DNA of 64,000 nt from Pyxidicoccus trucidator (GTDB taxonomy: Bacteria; Myxococcota; Myxococcia; Myxococcales; Myxococcaceae). Shown in pieces: positions 42,456-50,691 of the stretch. Both the position numbers and the translations under genes were made by a program. The notes under the pieces are model-generated. The model ran no database searches, was not told the origin of the DNA, and was given only the letters and a program-made list of their open reading frames with translations. The stretch is from contig NZ_JAAIXZ010000035.1 of NCBI RefSeq assembly GCF_010894435.1, positions 1 through 64,000 of the forward strand, in the 5' to 3' direction. Each line of letters opens with the position of its first letter. The first letter of the stretch is position 1.

Positions 42456-44042
42456 TCAGGCCTTCGCTGGAGCCTGTGTCGCGCGGACCTCGTCCCTCCA
42501 GGCCTCGTAGTGGATGCGGCCCAGCGGAGTCTCATGCAGGCCCTCGGGGGACAGCGTGCCGATGATGTCCACGTGCTCGGAGCCATCCGGGGCGGGGTGG
42601 GTGCGGAACTCGACGCAGAGTCCGAACAGCGGCACCGGCAGTCCATGCCAGCGCACGCGGCGGCCTTTCAGGGAGACGCCGCCGTCCTCCAGTACACGGA
42701 CGTCCAGTTCCACCTCCAGGCCGTGCTCGAGGAAGACTTCGTAGAGCCGGCCCTTGCGCACGACGAAGTCGGAGTCGAACACGCGCAGCACGCCATCGCA
42801 GTACAGCTCGCGGACGAAGTGCATGGAGCCGTCGACGCGGCGGAAGGTGCGGAAGCGCGAGGGGAAGGCCTGGGCCCCGTGCTCGGAGACGCCCTGCCCG
42901 AGCAGCCGGGTGGCCACCCATGCAATCCGCCGGGCCATACGCGTGCGCAGCTCCACCGAGGCGCGCACGGCCCAGGCACCGGGGTTGCTGTAGAAGCGCA
43001 CCACGCGCGGGTCCACCCGCGTCACGCCTTCACCGAGCGTGGCCGCGAGCAGGGGCCAGGCCTCCGCCGCACCCACGCGCTGTCCCCAGTGAAGGGCGCG
43101 CACGCCCCGGCGATACACCCCGGCCGCGGCCCACGCGGTGATGAAGCTGGAGAGGAGCAGCCAGGCCGCTCGCCGCTCATCCACGAGTCCTGGCAGTCCG
43201 GGCCAGCGGGGGATGAGCACTGCTCGCGCGGTGGCGAGGGCGTAGTGCTGGAGGAGACTCCACCCGGCGCGCAACAGCCGCCCCAGTGTCAGGGCCATGC
43301 CGTGGGCGATGGCCGCCTCACCCGACACGGCGCCCGCGAGCGCGGGCTGGTCGAAGAAGCGGGAGCCGAGCGTCATCTCCAGGTGCTGTACGAGCAGGCG
43401 CCACAGTGGCTCGCCGTCATGGGCCCGGGCCTCCGCGAGGAAGGCCGCTTCGTGTCCCGCTTCCCGAGCCTCGGAGGCATCCCGCATGTGGGCCTCAATC
43501 CACCGCTCCTCGCGAATCTCCAGGGGGAGATTCTCCTCGCAGGCCCGTGCATACGAGGCCCACGCGGTGGTGCGAGGCCGCCCCTGGGCATCCACCGGCA
43601 ACACGGCCGCGCCCAGGCGGGCGAACGGAGCGGACACACCCCAGAAGCGGCCCAGGGCCACGGCGCTGGCGACGAGCAGGTGCACCCGGGCCATGCGGCA
43701 CGGGTGGGCACGGTAGAAGTCCGCGAGCAGCGCGACACACCTGCGGGACGCGCGCTGGCGGAGGACGAAGGCGTGGAGGTCCTCCGTCGAGGCGGTACCG
43801 GGCAGCCACTTCCGGGCGTCGGCGAGCTCGGAGGGAGCAAGGCCCTCCACGAAGAGAGGGCCTGCTTCGTGCGCCCGCCCCTGCCCCGCCATCGAGGACT
43901 CCGAGGCGAAGTCGTGGGTGTCCGGGGTCGCCATGCAGACCTCACACGCGCTTTCACGCTGCGCACCACTTCGCCCGAGCCGCTCCGTCTTGCTCCGGGA
44001 CGAAGCGCCAGCAGCCAGCTCCGCCACGGCTGCCCCGCTCAT
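42456..44042 (-). CDS. DUF4166-like protein
   Basis: This encodes about 528 residues. The ATG overlaps the upstream gene's stop (ATGA). The first 330 residues have hydrophobic helical stretches (LLASAVALGRFWGVSAPFARLGAAV, AWLLLSSFITAWAAAGVYR). The last 170 residues show the DUF4166 pattern: RVVRFYSNPGAWAVRASVELRTRMARR, FPSRFRTFRRVDGSMHFVRELYCDGVLRVFDSDFVVRKGRLYEVFLEHGLEVELDVRVLEDGGVSLKGRRVRWHGLPV. The family is of unknown function and is often next to lipid or membrane genes. Both ends of the gene lie within inverted 23-bp repeats. Confidence 0.65.
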   Translation of the reverse strand: MSGAAVAELAAGASSRSKTERLGRSGAQRESACEVCMATPDTHDFASESSMAGQGRAHEAGPLFVEGLAPSELADARKWLPGTASTEDLHAFVLRQRASRRCVALLADFYRAHPCRMARVHLLVASAVALGRFWGVSAPFARLGAAVLPVDAQGRPRTTAWASYARACEENLPLEIREERWIEAHMRDASEAREAGHEAAFLAEARAHDGEPLWRLLVQHLEMTLGSRFFDQPALAGAVSGEAAIAHGMALTLGRLLRAGWSLLQHYALATARAVLIPRWPGLPGLVDERRAAWLLLSSFITAWAAAGVYRRGVRALHWGQRVGAAEAWPLLAATLGEGVTRVDPRVVRFYSNPGAWAVRASVELRTRMARRIAWVATRLLGQGVSEHGAQAFPSRFRTFRRVDGSMHFVRELYCDGVLRVFDSDFVVRKGRLYEVFLEHGLEVELDVRVLEDGGVSLKGRRVRWHGLPVPLFGLCVEFRTHPAPDGSEHVDIIGTLSPEGLHETPLGRIHYEAWRDEVRATQAPAKA

Positions 44043-45220
44043 GGCGACACCTCCACAAGTTCTCCACAGTCCGTCGCCGCGCCCGGCGCCCGGTGCTCAT
44101 TGCCGGAGCCGAGCCAGCTCCGCGCCGCACCAGGAGCCGGCGCCCTGCCCAGCACGCGCGAGAGGAAGAACAGGGCGAACCGCCACCGTGAGCGACCCCG
44201 AGCCAGCGCACCCTCTTCCCCCGCGCACCAGCGGCGCAGCGTCTCGAAGCCCCACTCGGTGCCCAGCTGCATGACGGGGCGGAACAGCGCCGCGTCGAGC
44301 AGCTCCCCCGCGACTCCGTGCCGCGTCTGGTAGTCGAACACCGTCTTGAAGAAGGTGCCCTCGGGCCGGCGCTCGTAGAGCCACAGCCCGCGGCCCTTGA
44401 GGATGACGCTGCGGAAGTCGTCCGAGCCGAACTCGAAGGTGGAGCGCACCAGGGGCGTGTTCGCGAGGTAGCGGCCCCAGCCCTTGATTTCGAGTCCGAA
44501 GCCCAGGTGCGTCCGGTAGTCCATGAGGTGGAAGCCGCGCGCGTCCTGCTCGGGCAGGTACTTGATGGACGTGAAGCGCACGTCCCAGGCCGTGTGCAGC
44601 TCCGGCTCCTGCGTGCGCTCCCACACCCGCTCGACGGGGGCGGGGATGAGCGCCTCCACCACGATGCGGCGCGGAGGCGGCTGCTTCGGGAGCGCCGCCA
44701 CCGGCACGCGGCGGAAGGCGAACCACCGGAACAGGTCCCGAGCGAACGAGGCGAGCGCCACCACACCCATCACCGTCATCAGCGTGCGCAGGGCCACGGG
44801 GACGGAGGGAGGGGCCACGCGCAGGCCCGTGGGCAGGAGTCGGTCCGGCCACACGGCATGGAAGATGGACATGAGGTACAGCCCGACGAGCACGCTGAGC
44901 ACCACGTGCATGAAGTACTCGCCGCGAGGCAGGCCACCCTGGGGCGCGCGGCTGTCACGCTCCTCCCAGACATCGGCCCAGGCGACGAAGACGTCGGACG
45001 CGTAGAGCACCGCGAGCAGTCCCAGCGCGAGGCCCTGGAAGCGCAGGTGCGGCACCCAGAGGAACTGGAGCCCGTAGATGAGGTGGCGCACGGTGTGCCA
45101 GAGGACTTCACGCTGACACTCGGCGCGCTCCTGGAGACGGCCGCGCCACGTGTGGAAGTAGAGGACGTCGAAGGCGCCCAGCAGTCCGATGGCGAGCAGC
45201 AGGTAGAAGGCGGCGGTCAT
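44039..45220 (-). CDS. Membrane protein with SRPBCC-like domain
   Basis: This encodes about 393 residues. The first 160 residues have four hydrophobic helices (AAFYLLLAIGLLGAFDVLYFHTW, LRFQGLALGLLAVLYASDVFVAWA, FMHVVLSVLVGLYLMSIFHAVWP, LRTLMTVMGVVALASF). Residues about 185-345 form a START/SRPBCC-type module: RRIVVEALIPAPVERVWERTQEPELHTAWDVRFTSIKYLPE and LKGRGLWLYERRPEGTFFKTVFDYQTRHG. Such domains bind hydrophobic ligands. It overlaps the DUF4166-like gene by 4 bases, so they are likely co-translated and may act on the same lipid. Function otherwise unknown. Confidence 0.65.
   Translation of the reverse strand: MTAAFYLLLAIGLLGAFDVLYFHTWRGRLQERAECQREVLWHTVRHLIYGLQFLWVPHLRFQGLALGLLAVLYASDVFVAWADVWEERDSRAPQGGLPRGEYFMHVVLSVLVGLYLMSIFHAVWPDRLLPTGLRVAPPSVPVALRTLMTVMGVVALASFARDLFRWFAFRRVPVAALPKQPPPRRIVVEALIPAPVERVWERTQEPELHTAWDVRFTSIKYLPEQDARGFHLMDYRTHLGFGLEIKGWGRYLANTPLVRSTFEFGSDDFRSVILKGRGLWLYERRPEGTFFKTVFDYQTRHGVAGELLDAALFRPVMQLGTEWGFETLRRWCAGEEGALARGRSRWRFALFFLSRVLGRAPAPGAARSWLGSGNEHRAPGAATDCGELVEVSP
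44048..44070 (-). repeat. 23-bp inverted repeat, right copy
   Basis: On the minus strand it reads ACTGTGGAGAACTTGTGGA then GGTG, matching the left copy at 42426-42448 with one mismatch. It overlaps the last codons (CGELVEV) of the SRPBCC gene. Confidence 0.7.
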
Positions 45221-45509
45221 ACCCGGCCCCTGTGCAACCGGGCGGCCAGGGCCGCGCGGCGCTCCAACCGTGCGGAACCTCAGGGCCTCACGGGGGCCAC
45301 GGGCACGTCACTGTCAACGCCGTGGACAGCGGTGACAACGGCGCGAGTCAGTACACCTCGCCGGGAAACACGAAGGGCGCCTTGCATCACTCCGCCTTCA
45401 GGGACAACCTATGAGGAAGGGCCGCGAGTCACCTCCCTGACACGTCAGACCCGGCTGTTATTGCCCCTCCATGGAACTGGAGACGGGCGTCGGGGAACAT
45501 GGGGCAGTC

Positions 45510-46064
45510 ATGGAACGAAAACCAGCCACCTACGCGGACCTGGAGGCACTCCCCGACAACGTGGTCGGGGAGCTCATCGGCGGAGCGCTGCATGCCAGTC
45601 CCCGTCCGGCTGGGCCGCATACGATCGCGGCGTCCCGGCTGGAAATCGAGCTGGGAGGTCCGTTCGACCGGGGAAGAAATGGGCCCGGAGGTTGGATCCT
45701 CCTTATCGAGCCGGAGCTGCACCTGCGAGAGGACGTGCTCGTCCCGGACCTGGCCGGCTGGCGCCGCGAGCGGATGCCCAGGCCTCCGAGGACCGCGGCC
45801 TACACCCTCGCGCCGGACTGGGTCTGCGAGGTGCTCTCGCCCTCCACGAAAGCCCTGGACCGGAAGGTGAAGCTGCCCGTGTACGCACGCGAGGGCGTGC
45901 GACATGTCTGGCTGATGGACCCCGAGGCGCGCACGCTGGAGGTGTTCAGCCTGGAGGGCACGGACTATTCGCTGCACGCCACGCACTCGGGCCCGGCCCT
46001 CGTTCGCGCCGAGCCCTTCGAGGCCGCCGAGCTGGAGCTGGCCTACCTCTGGGGCGAAATGTAG
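45510..46064 (+). CDS. Uma2 family endonuclease
   Basis: This encodes about 184 residues. I used the Met opening MERKPATYADLEALPDN, which fits the usual start of the family; 13 more residues are possible. The restriction-endonuclease-like core has VVGELIGGALHASPRPAGPHTIAASRLEIEL, the acidic residue in EDVLVPDLAGWRRERMP, Glu in VCEVLSPSTK and Lys in LDRKVKLPVYAREGVRHVWLMDPEARTLEVF, i.e. the D...E.K layout. The family is widespread in myxobacteria and cyanobacteria; its biological role is unsettled. Bases 45221-45509 upstream hold no gene I can support. Confidence 0.85.
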   Translation: MERKPATYADLEALPDNVVGELIGGALHASPRPAGPHTIAASRLEIELGGPFDRGRNGPGGWILLIEPELHLREDVLVPDLAGWRRERMPRPPRTAAYTLAPDWVCEVLSPSTKALDRKVKLPVYAREGVRHVWLMDPEARTLEVFSLEGTDYSLHATHSGPALVRAEPFEAAELELAYLWGEM

Positions 46065-46158
46065 GAAGCGCAGCGGCCATGAGGGCTGCGCCGTCCACTC
46101 CGCCCCGTTACATCTTGCCCCCGCATTTCCCAAGCAGGACACGCGAGGTGGCACGCAC

Positions 46159-47178
46159 ATGAATTACCGGCAGCTGGGCCGCACCGGCCTCTATGTCTCG
46201 GAGCTGTGCTTCGGAGCCATGACCTTCGGCGGAGAGGGAATCTGGAAGGCGATTGGCACGCAGGGCCAGGCGGAGGCCGACAAGCTCGTGGGCCGCTCCC
46301 TGGACGCGGGCATCAACTTCTTCGACACCGCGAACGTCTATTCCAACGGCGCCTCGGAGCAGCTCCTCGGCAAGGCCCTGGGGGCGAAGCGCTCCGGCGT
46401 CGTGCTGGCCACCAAGGTCCGCGGGCGCATGGGGCCGGGCGTCAACGAGCTGGGCCTGTCACGTGGCCACATCATGGACTCGGTGCACGCGAGCCTGAAG
46501 CGCCTGGGCACCGACTACATCGACCTGTACCAGATTCACGGCTACGACCCCGTCACGCCGCTGGACGAGACGCTGCGCGCGCTCGACGACCTCGTGCACC
46601 AGGGCAAGGTGCGCTACCTCGGCGCGTCCAACCTGGCCGCGTGGCAGCTCATGAAGGCGCTCGGCATCAGCGAGCACCGCGGCCTCTCCCGCTTCGAGTC
46701 CCTGCAGGCCTACTACACCATCGCCGGACGCGACCTGGAGCGCGAGCTGGTGCCACTGATGAAGGACCAGCACCTGGGCCTCATGGTGTGGAGCCCGCTG
46801 GCCGGTGGCTTCCTCAGCGGCAAGTACCGCCGCGACCAGCAGGGGCCCGAGGGCTCCCGCCGTGTCGCGTTCGACTTCCCGCCCATCAACAAGGAGCGCG
46901 CCTATGACGTCGTCGAGGTCATGGACGGCGTGGCGAAGGAGCACGATGTCTCCGTGGCGCGCGTGGCGCTCGCGTGGCTGCTGCACCAGTCGCACGTCAC
47001 CACCATCATCATCGGCGCGAAGACGGAGCAGCAGCTCGAAGACAACCTCCTGGCCACCACGCTGAAGCTCACGCCCGAGCAGCTCGCGAAGCTCGACGCC
47101 GCCTCGAAGCTCCCGGCCGAGTACCCGCAGTGGATGCTCGAGCGGCAGGGCGCGGACCGCGTGTCCCCGGCGAAGTAG
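46159..47178 (+). CDS. Aldo/keto reductase
   Basis: This encodes about 339 residues. The NADPH-dependent oxidoreductase tetrad is present: Asp and Tyr in FFDTANVYSNGASEQLLGKAL, Lys in LATKVRGRMGPG and His in YQIHGYDPVTPLDETLRALDDLVHQGKVRYLG. The cofactor segment VTTIIIGAKTEQQLEDNL is intact. The MNYRQLGRTGLYVSELCFGAMTFGG opening matches the YajO/YghZ-like subgroup. It converges with a second AKR, 10 bases apart. Confidence 0.9.
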   Translation: MNYRQLGRTGLYVSELCFGAMTFGGEGIWKAIGTQGQAEADKLVGRSLDAGINFFDTANVYSNGASEQLLGKALGAKRSGVVLATKVRGRMGPGVNELGLSRGHIMDSVHASLKRLGTDYIDLYQIHGYDPVTPLDETLRALDDLVHQGKVRYLGASNLAAWQLMKALGISEHRGLSRFESLQAYYTIAGRDLERELVPLMKDQHLGLMVWSPLAGGFLSGKYRRDQQGPEGSRRVAFDFPPINKERAYDVVEVMDGVAKEHDVSVARVALAWLLHQSHVTTIIIGAKTEQQLEDNLLATTLKLTPEQLAKLDAASKLPAEYPQWMLERQGADRVSPAK

Positions 47179-47188
47179 GCACGGTGTC

Positions 47189-48169
47189 TCAGTTCCACGG
47201 AAGGGAGGAGCGCTTCGCCCAGTACGCGCGAGGCGCCTCCACCAATCCGTGCAGCCGTGTGTCCAGGTCCGCGCTCCACTGCACGGAGCGCGCGGCCACG
47301 TTGTCCCGGAGCTGCTCCACGGTGGAAGCGCCGCTGAGCACCACGGACACCCACGGCTGCGCCAGCACCGCCGCGAGCGCGAGCGCATCCGGAGTCACAC
47401 CCCGCTCGGACGCCAGCGCCCGCAGGGGCTGAAGCTCCGCGCTCGTGTCGCGTGAGGTGAGCCGGCCATTGGCCACGGCCTCCTTGACGATGACGCCCCA
47501 GCCCGCGGCGTGGGCCTCCGCGAGCGCGGGCCCGGCGGAGCGCTCCAGCAGGTTCCACGTGGCCTGCACGCAGGAGAACACCGGCGCGCCGTCCACGCGG
47601 ACCTTCAGCGCGCGCCGCAGCACGTCCGCCTGCGAGGCACCGCTGAGGGACAGTCCTACGACGACGCCCTGCTCGCGCAGCCGCGCCAGCGCGGAGAGGA
47701 CAGCGGTGTCGTCCAGCACGCCGCTCTCGAAGGTGGCGGAGTGCACCTGGTACAGCGCCAGGTGCGGCCCGAGCAGCGCGCGGCTCTCCCCGAGCTGCCG
47801 CTGGAGTGTGGCCAGCGAGTGGTCCTTCACCTCGTGGTGCTCGGCCTGGACCTGCCAGTCGGCGGTGTACGTGTACCCCCACTTGGAGCCCACGGTGACG
47901 TCCCCGGGACGCAGGTTCCGCTCGGCGAGCCAGGAGGCAAGGAAGGCCTCGGCGCGCCCGTACGAGCGGGCAGCGTCGAAGTAGCGGAGGCCGGCGTCAT
48001 ACGCGGCGTCGAGCACCGCGTGGGCCTGGCGCTCCATGGCCGAGACGGTGCGCTCCCCACCGAAGTCGCCGCCATGGCCGAGGGTGATGTAGCCCGGCCG
48101 ACCGAGCGCGGCGAGTCCAAGGCCCAACGAAGAGACGGCGGGCCCGTGGGCGCCGAGGGTCCGAGTCAT
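47189..48169 (-). CDS. Aldo/keto reductase
   Basis: This encodes about 326 residues. Tetrad residues are visible: Asp and Tyr in YFDAARSYGRAEAFL, Lys in VGSKWGYTYTADW and His in YQVHSATFESG. The cofactor end AQPWVSVVLSGASTVEQLRDNV fits the family. It is divergent from the beta-oxidation operon; the intergenic operator may also affect it. It is more distant from its convergent neighbour than a recent duplicate would be. Substrate unknown. Confidence 0.88.
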   Translation of the reverse strand: MTRTLGAHGPAVSSLGLGLAALGRPGYITLGHGGDFGGERTVSAMERQAHAVLDAAYDAGLRYFDAARSYGRAEAFLASWLAERNLRPGDVTVGSKWGYTYTADWQVQAEHHEVKDHSLATLQRQLGESRALLGPHLALYQVHSATFESGVLDDTAVLSALARLREQGVVVGLSLSGASQADVLRRALKVRVDGAPVFSCVQATWNLLERSAGPALAEAHAAGWGVIVKEAVANGRLTSRDTSAELQPLRALASERGVTPDALALAAVLAQPWVSVVLSGASTVEQLRDNVAARSVQWSADLDTRLHGLVEAPRAYWAKRSSLPWN

Positions 48170-48232
48170 GCCACCCTACCTAACGCATGACGCAATCCGT
48201 CGAAAGGCAGACAGGCCGCCGAGCGGCCGTTC

Positions 48233-48264
48233 TTGTTGACACTGTGCCAACAACTTCCCATCAT
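48233..48264 (+). promoter_or_regulatory. Predicted fad operon promoter with TetR operator
   Basis: A 21-bp near-perfect palindrome at 48233-48253 has half-sites TTGTTGACAC and GTGCCAACAA around one base, with one mismatch. A -35-like TTGACA (48236-48241) lies inside it and a weak -10-like CATCAT follows at 48259-48264 after a 17-base spacer. Binding would block RNA polymerase. The TetR gene is the second gene of the operon, which suggests autoregulation. Confidence 0.65.
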
Positions 48265-48294
48265 CACCCTCACAGGAGCACGGAGGCTCCTTCC

Positions 48295-49137
48295 ATGAGC
48301 TACCAACACATCCGGTCTTCCTTCGCGGACCGGGTTGCCACCCTGGAACTGCACCGTCCTGAAGCGCGCAATGGCTTCACAGTGACCATGGCGGACGAGC
48401 TCGGTGACGCGCTCGACGCCGCCGATGCGAATGAAGACGTGCGCGTGGTCGTCCTCACCGGTGCTGGCAGGGACTTCTGCGTGGGCGCGGACCTCAGCGG
48501 CAAGTCGCTCGAGGTGATGAATGAGGAGACGCTGGCGCACGGCTGGGTGGAGCCGGCGACGCGGGTGACGCGCCGGATGTTCGCGCTGCGCAAGCCGGTC
48601 ATCGCCGCCGTGCGCGGCGCCGCGGTGGGCGTGGGCTCGACGATGATCCTCCCCGCGGACTTCCGCCTCGCCTCGAAGGACAGCCGCTTCGGCTTCGTCT
48701 TCAGCCGGCGTGGCATCTATCCGGAAGCGGGCTCCAGCTGGTTCCTGCCGCGCATCGTCGGGATGGGCCGCGCGCTCGATTGGATGGTGAGCGGCCGCCT
48801 CATCAACGCGGAAGAGGCGCTCGGCGCGGGCCTGGTCCGCTCGCTCCACGAGCCCGAGGCGCTGCTCGACGCCGCCTATGCGCTGGCCCGCGAGCTGGTG
48901 GAGAACACCGCCCCGGTGTCCGTGGCCGTCATCCGGCAGGAGCTCTACCGGATGAGCGCGCTGCCTTCGCCCGAGCCCGCCTTCGAGCTCGACAGCCGGC
49001 TCATCGCCAGCCTGGGCCAGAACGCGGACGCGGTGGAGGGCGTGATGTCCTTCCTGCAGAAGCGTCCCGCGAAGTTCCCCCGGACGCTGGGGCAGGACCT
49101 GCCGGCGTTCCTCCCCTGGCTGGAGCAGAAGTCATGA
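48295..49137 (+). CDS. Enoyl-CoA hydratase/isomerase family protein
   Basis: This encodes about 280 residues. The ATG at 48295 has GGAGGCTCC upstream. Crotonase motifs: VLTGAGRDFCVGADLSG (oxyanion), VIAAVRGAAVGVGSTMILPADFRLAS (second oxyanion Gly), and FVFSRRGIYPEAGSSWFLPRIVG with a catalytic Glu in YPEAG. It hydrates 2-enoyl-CoA in beta-oxidation. First gene of the operon; the next (TetR) overlaps its stop by ATGA. Confidence 0.88.
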   Translation: MSYQHIRSSFADRVATLELHRPEARNGFTVTMADELGDALDAADANEDVRVVVLTGAGRDFCVGADLSGKSLEVMNEETLAHGWVEPATRVTRRMFALRKPVIAAVRGAAVGVGSTMILPADFRLASKDSRFGFVFSRRGIYPEAGSSWFLPRIVGMGRALDWMVSGRLINAEEALGAGLVRSLHEPEALLDAAYALARELVENTAPVSVAVIRQELYRMSALPSPEPAFELDSRLIASLGQNADAVEGVMSFLQKRPAKFPRTLGQDLPAFLPWLEQKS

Positions 49138-49817
49138 GCCAGGCCGCCACTCCCCGCTGGAAGCGGCTCGAGCCGGACACGCGCCGGGAACAGATTCTCG
49201 AGTGCGCCGCGCGGCTGTTCGGCGAGCGCCCGTACGCGGACGTCTCCACCACGGACATCGCCCGGGAGGCAGGCGTCGCCCGGGGCCTTATCAACCACTA
49301 CTTCGGGCAGAAGCGGGACCTCTACTTGAAGGTCGTGAAGAGGATGCTGCTCATGCCTGGCCTGGAAGAGAGCGTGCCCATGACCGGGAACCTGAGGCAG
49401 CGGGTGGAGCGCAGTGTCGAGTGGTACCTCGACACGGTGGCGGTCCATGGCAAGACGTACGTGGCCGTCACCGGCTCGGGAGGCATCGGCTCGGACCCGG
49501 AGGTCGAGCGCTTCATCTTGGAGGCGGACGACGTGGCCTCTTCGAAGACGCTCGCGTTCCTGGGCCTCAAGGTCGAGGTCGGAAGCGACGCGCGGCACAG
49601 GGCGATGATGCGCTCCTACGCGGGTCTGGTGAAGGCCACCATCCGTGAGTGGATTCGCGGCGGGACAATCTCCCGTGAGGACGCGCACCTGCTCCTGAGC
49701 GAGGCGCTCATCACCATCGTCCGCGACGTGTTCCCCCAGCTTGCCCAGACGGCCGGCCCCGGGCGTGACGACACGCGGGCGCCGAAGTCGGGGCCCAAGC
49801 GCGGAAAGGACTCCTGA
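49134..49817 (+). CDS. TetR family transcriptional regulator of the fad operon
   Basis: This encodes about 227 residues. The N-terminal HTH is TRREQILECAARLFGERPYADVSTTDIAREAGVARGLINHYFGQKRDLYLKVVKRML (about 17-73), a textbook TetR N-terminus. The ligand domain follows (VERSVEWYLDTVAVHGKTYVAVTGSGG). It is coupled to the hydratase (ATGA) and the next SDR (TGATG). In other bacteria such FadR/PsrA-like repressors release DNA on binding acyl-CoA; the same is inferred here from context. Confidence 0.87.
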   Translation: MSQAATPRWKRLEPDTRREQILECAARLFGERPYADVSTTDIAREAGVARGLINHYFGQKRDLYLKVVKRMLLMPGLEESVPMTGNLRQRVERSVEWYLDTVAVHGKTYVAVTGSGGIGSDPEVERFILEADDVASSKTLAFLGLKVEVGSDARHRAMMRSYAGLVKATIREWIRGGTISREDAHLLLSEALITIVRDVFPQLAQTAGPGRDDTRAPKSGPKRGKDS

Positions 49818-50644
49818 TGACCTCGAAGCCGCTCGCGGGACGCACGCTGTTGATGTCCGGAGGAAGCCGGGGAATCGGGCTGGCGATTGGCGTCGCGGCG
49901 GGACGGCTCGGCGCCAACGTCGCGCTGCTGGCGAAGACCGACACCCCGGACCCACGGCTGCCAGGGACGGTGCACACGGCCGCGGCGGAAATCGAGGCTG
50001 CGGGAGGCAAGGCGCTCGCGGTGGTTGGCGACGTGCGTGAAGAAGCGGACGTGCAGCGCGCCGTGGATGCGACGGTGGCGCGCTTTGGCGGCATCGACTT
50101 CTGCGTGAACAACGCGAGCGCCCTCGCGCCGCTCAAGACGGAGGAGCTGCCCGTCAAGCGGTTCGACTTGATGACGCAGATTCAGCTGCGGGGAACGTTC
50201 CTCCTGACGCGCACGTCGCTACCGCATCTGCGGCGCTCTCCGCACGCGCACATCCTCTCGCTGTCTCCGCCGGTCAACCTCGCGCCCCACTGGCTGGGCA
50301 AGCACCCGGCGTACACGCTGGCCAAGTACGGGATGACGCTGCTCACGCTCGGCTGGGCCGCGGAGTTCGCCGAGGCCGGCATCGCCGCGAATGCGCTCTG
50401 GCCCCGGACGCTCATCGCCACCGCCGCCGTGAAGAACCTGCTCGGAGGCGACACGTCGATGCAGCGGGCCCGCGCGCCGGAAATCATGGCGGACGCGGCC
50501 GTGGCCATCTTCCAGCGCCGGCCGCGCGACTGCACCGGGCACACCTTCATCGACGAAGACGTCCTCCGCGCCGAGGGCGTCACCGACTTCACCCGCTATG
50601 GGGGCGGCGACGACGTCCTGCTCGACCTCTACGTCGACCCCTGA
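49817..50644 (+). CDS. SDR family oxidoreductase (HSDL2-like)
   Basis: This encodes about 275 residues. The ATG overlaps the TetR stop by one base. Rossmann motif SGGSRGIGLAIGVAAGRLGANVALLAKTD, VVGDVREEADVQRAV, NNAS, and a catalytic Tyr-Lys in AYTLAKYGMTLL. The LSLSPPVNLAPHW and NALWPRTLIATAAVKNLLGG blocks are those of hydroxysteroid-dehydrogenase-like 2 (HSDL2). Its role here is probably 3-hydroxyacyl or keto reduction in fatty-acid handling. Confidence 0.85.
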   Translation: MTSKPLAGRTLLMSGGSRGIGLAIGVAAGRLGANVALLAKTDTPDPRLPGTVHTAAAEIEAAGGKALAVVGDVREEADVQRAVDATVARFGGIDFCVNNASALAPLKTEELPVKRFDLMTQIQLRGTFLLTRTSLPHLRRSPHAHILSLSPPVNLAPHWLGKHPAYTLAKYGMTLLTLGWAAEFAEAGIAANALWPRTLIATAAVKNLLGGDTSMQRARAPEIMADAAVAIFQRRPRDCTGHTFIDEDVLRAEGVTDFTRYGGGDDVLLDLYVDP

Positions 50645-50691
50645 AGTGGAACACGACAGCACGTCTGGTCATTGACTCCGGAGGAGATGCC

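Noticed and set aside
45232..45414. 60-residue plus-strand frame in the gap before the Uma2 gene
   Set aside because: There is no ribosome site, no domain and no neighbour link. It is probably chance.
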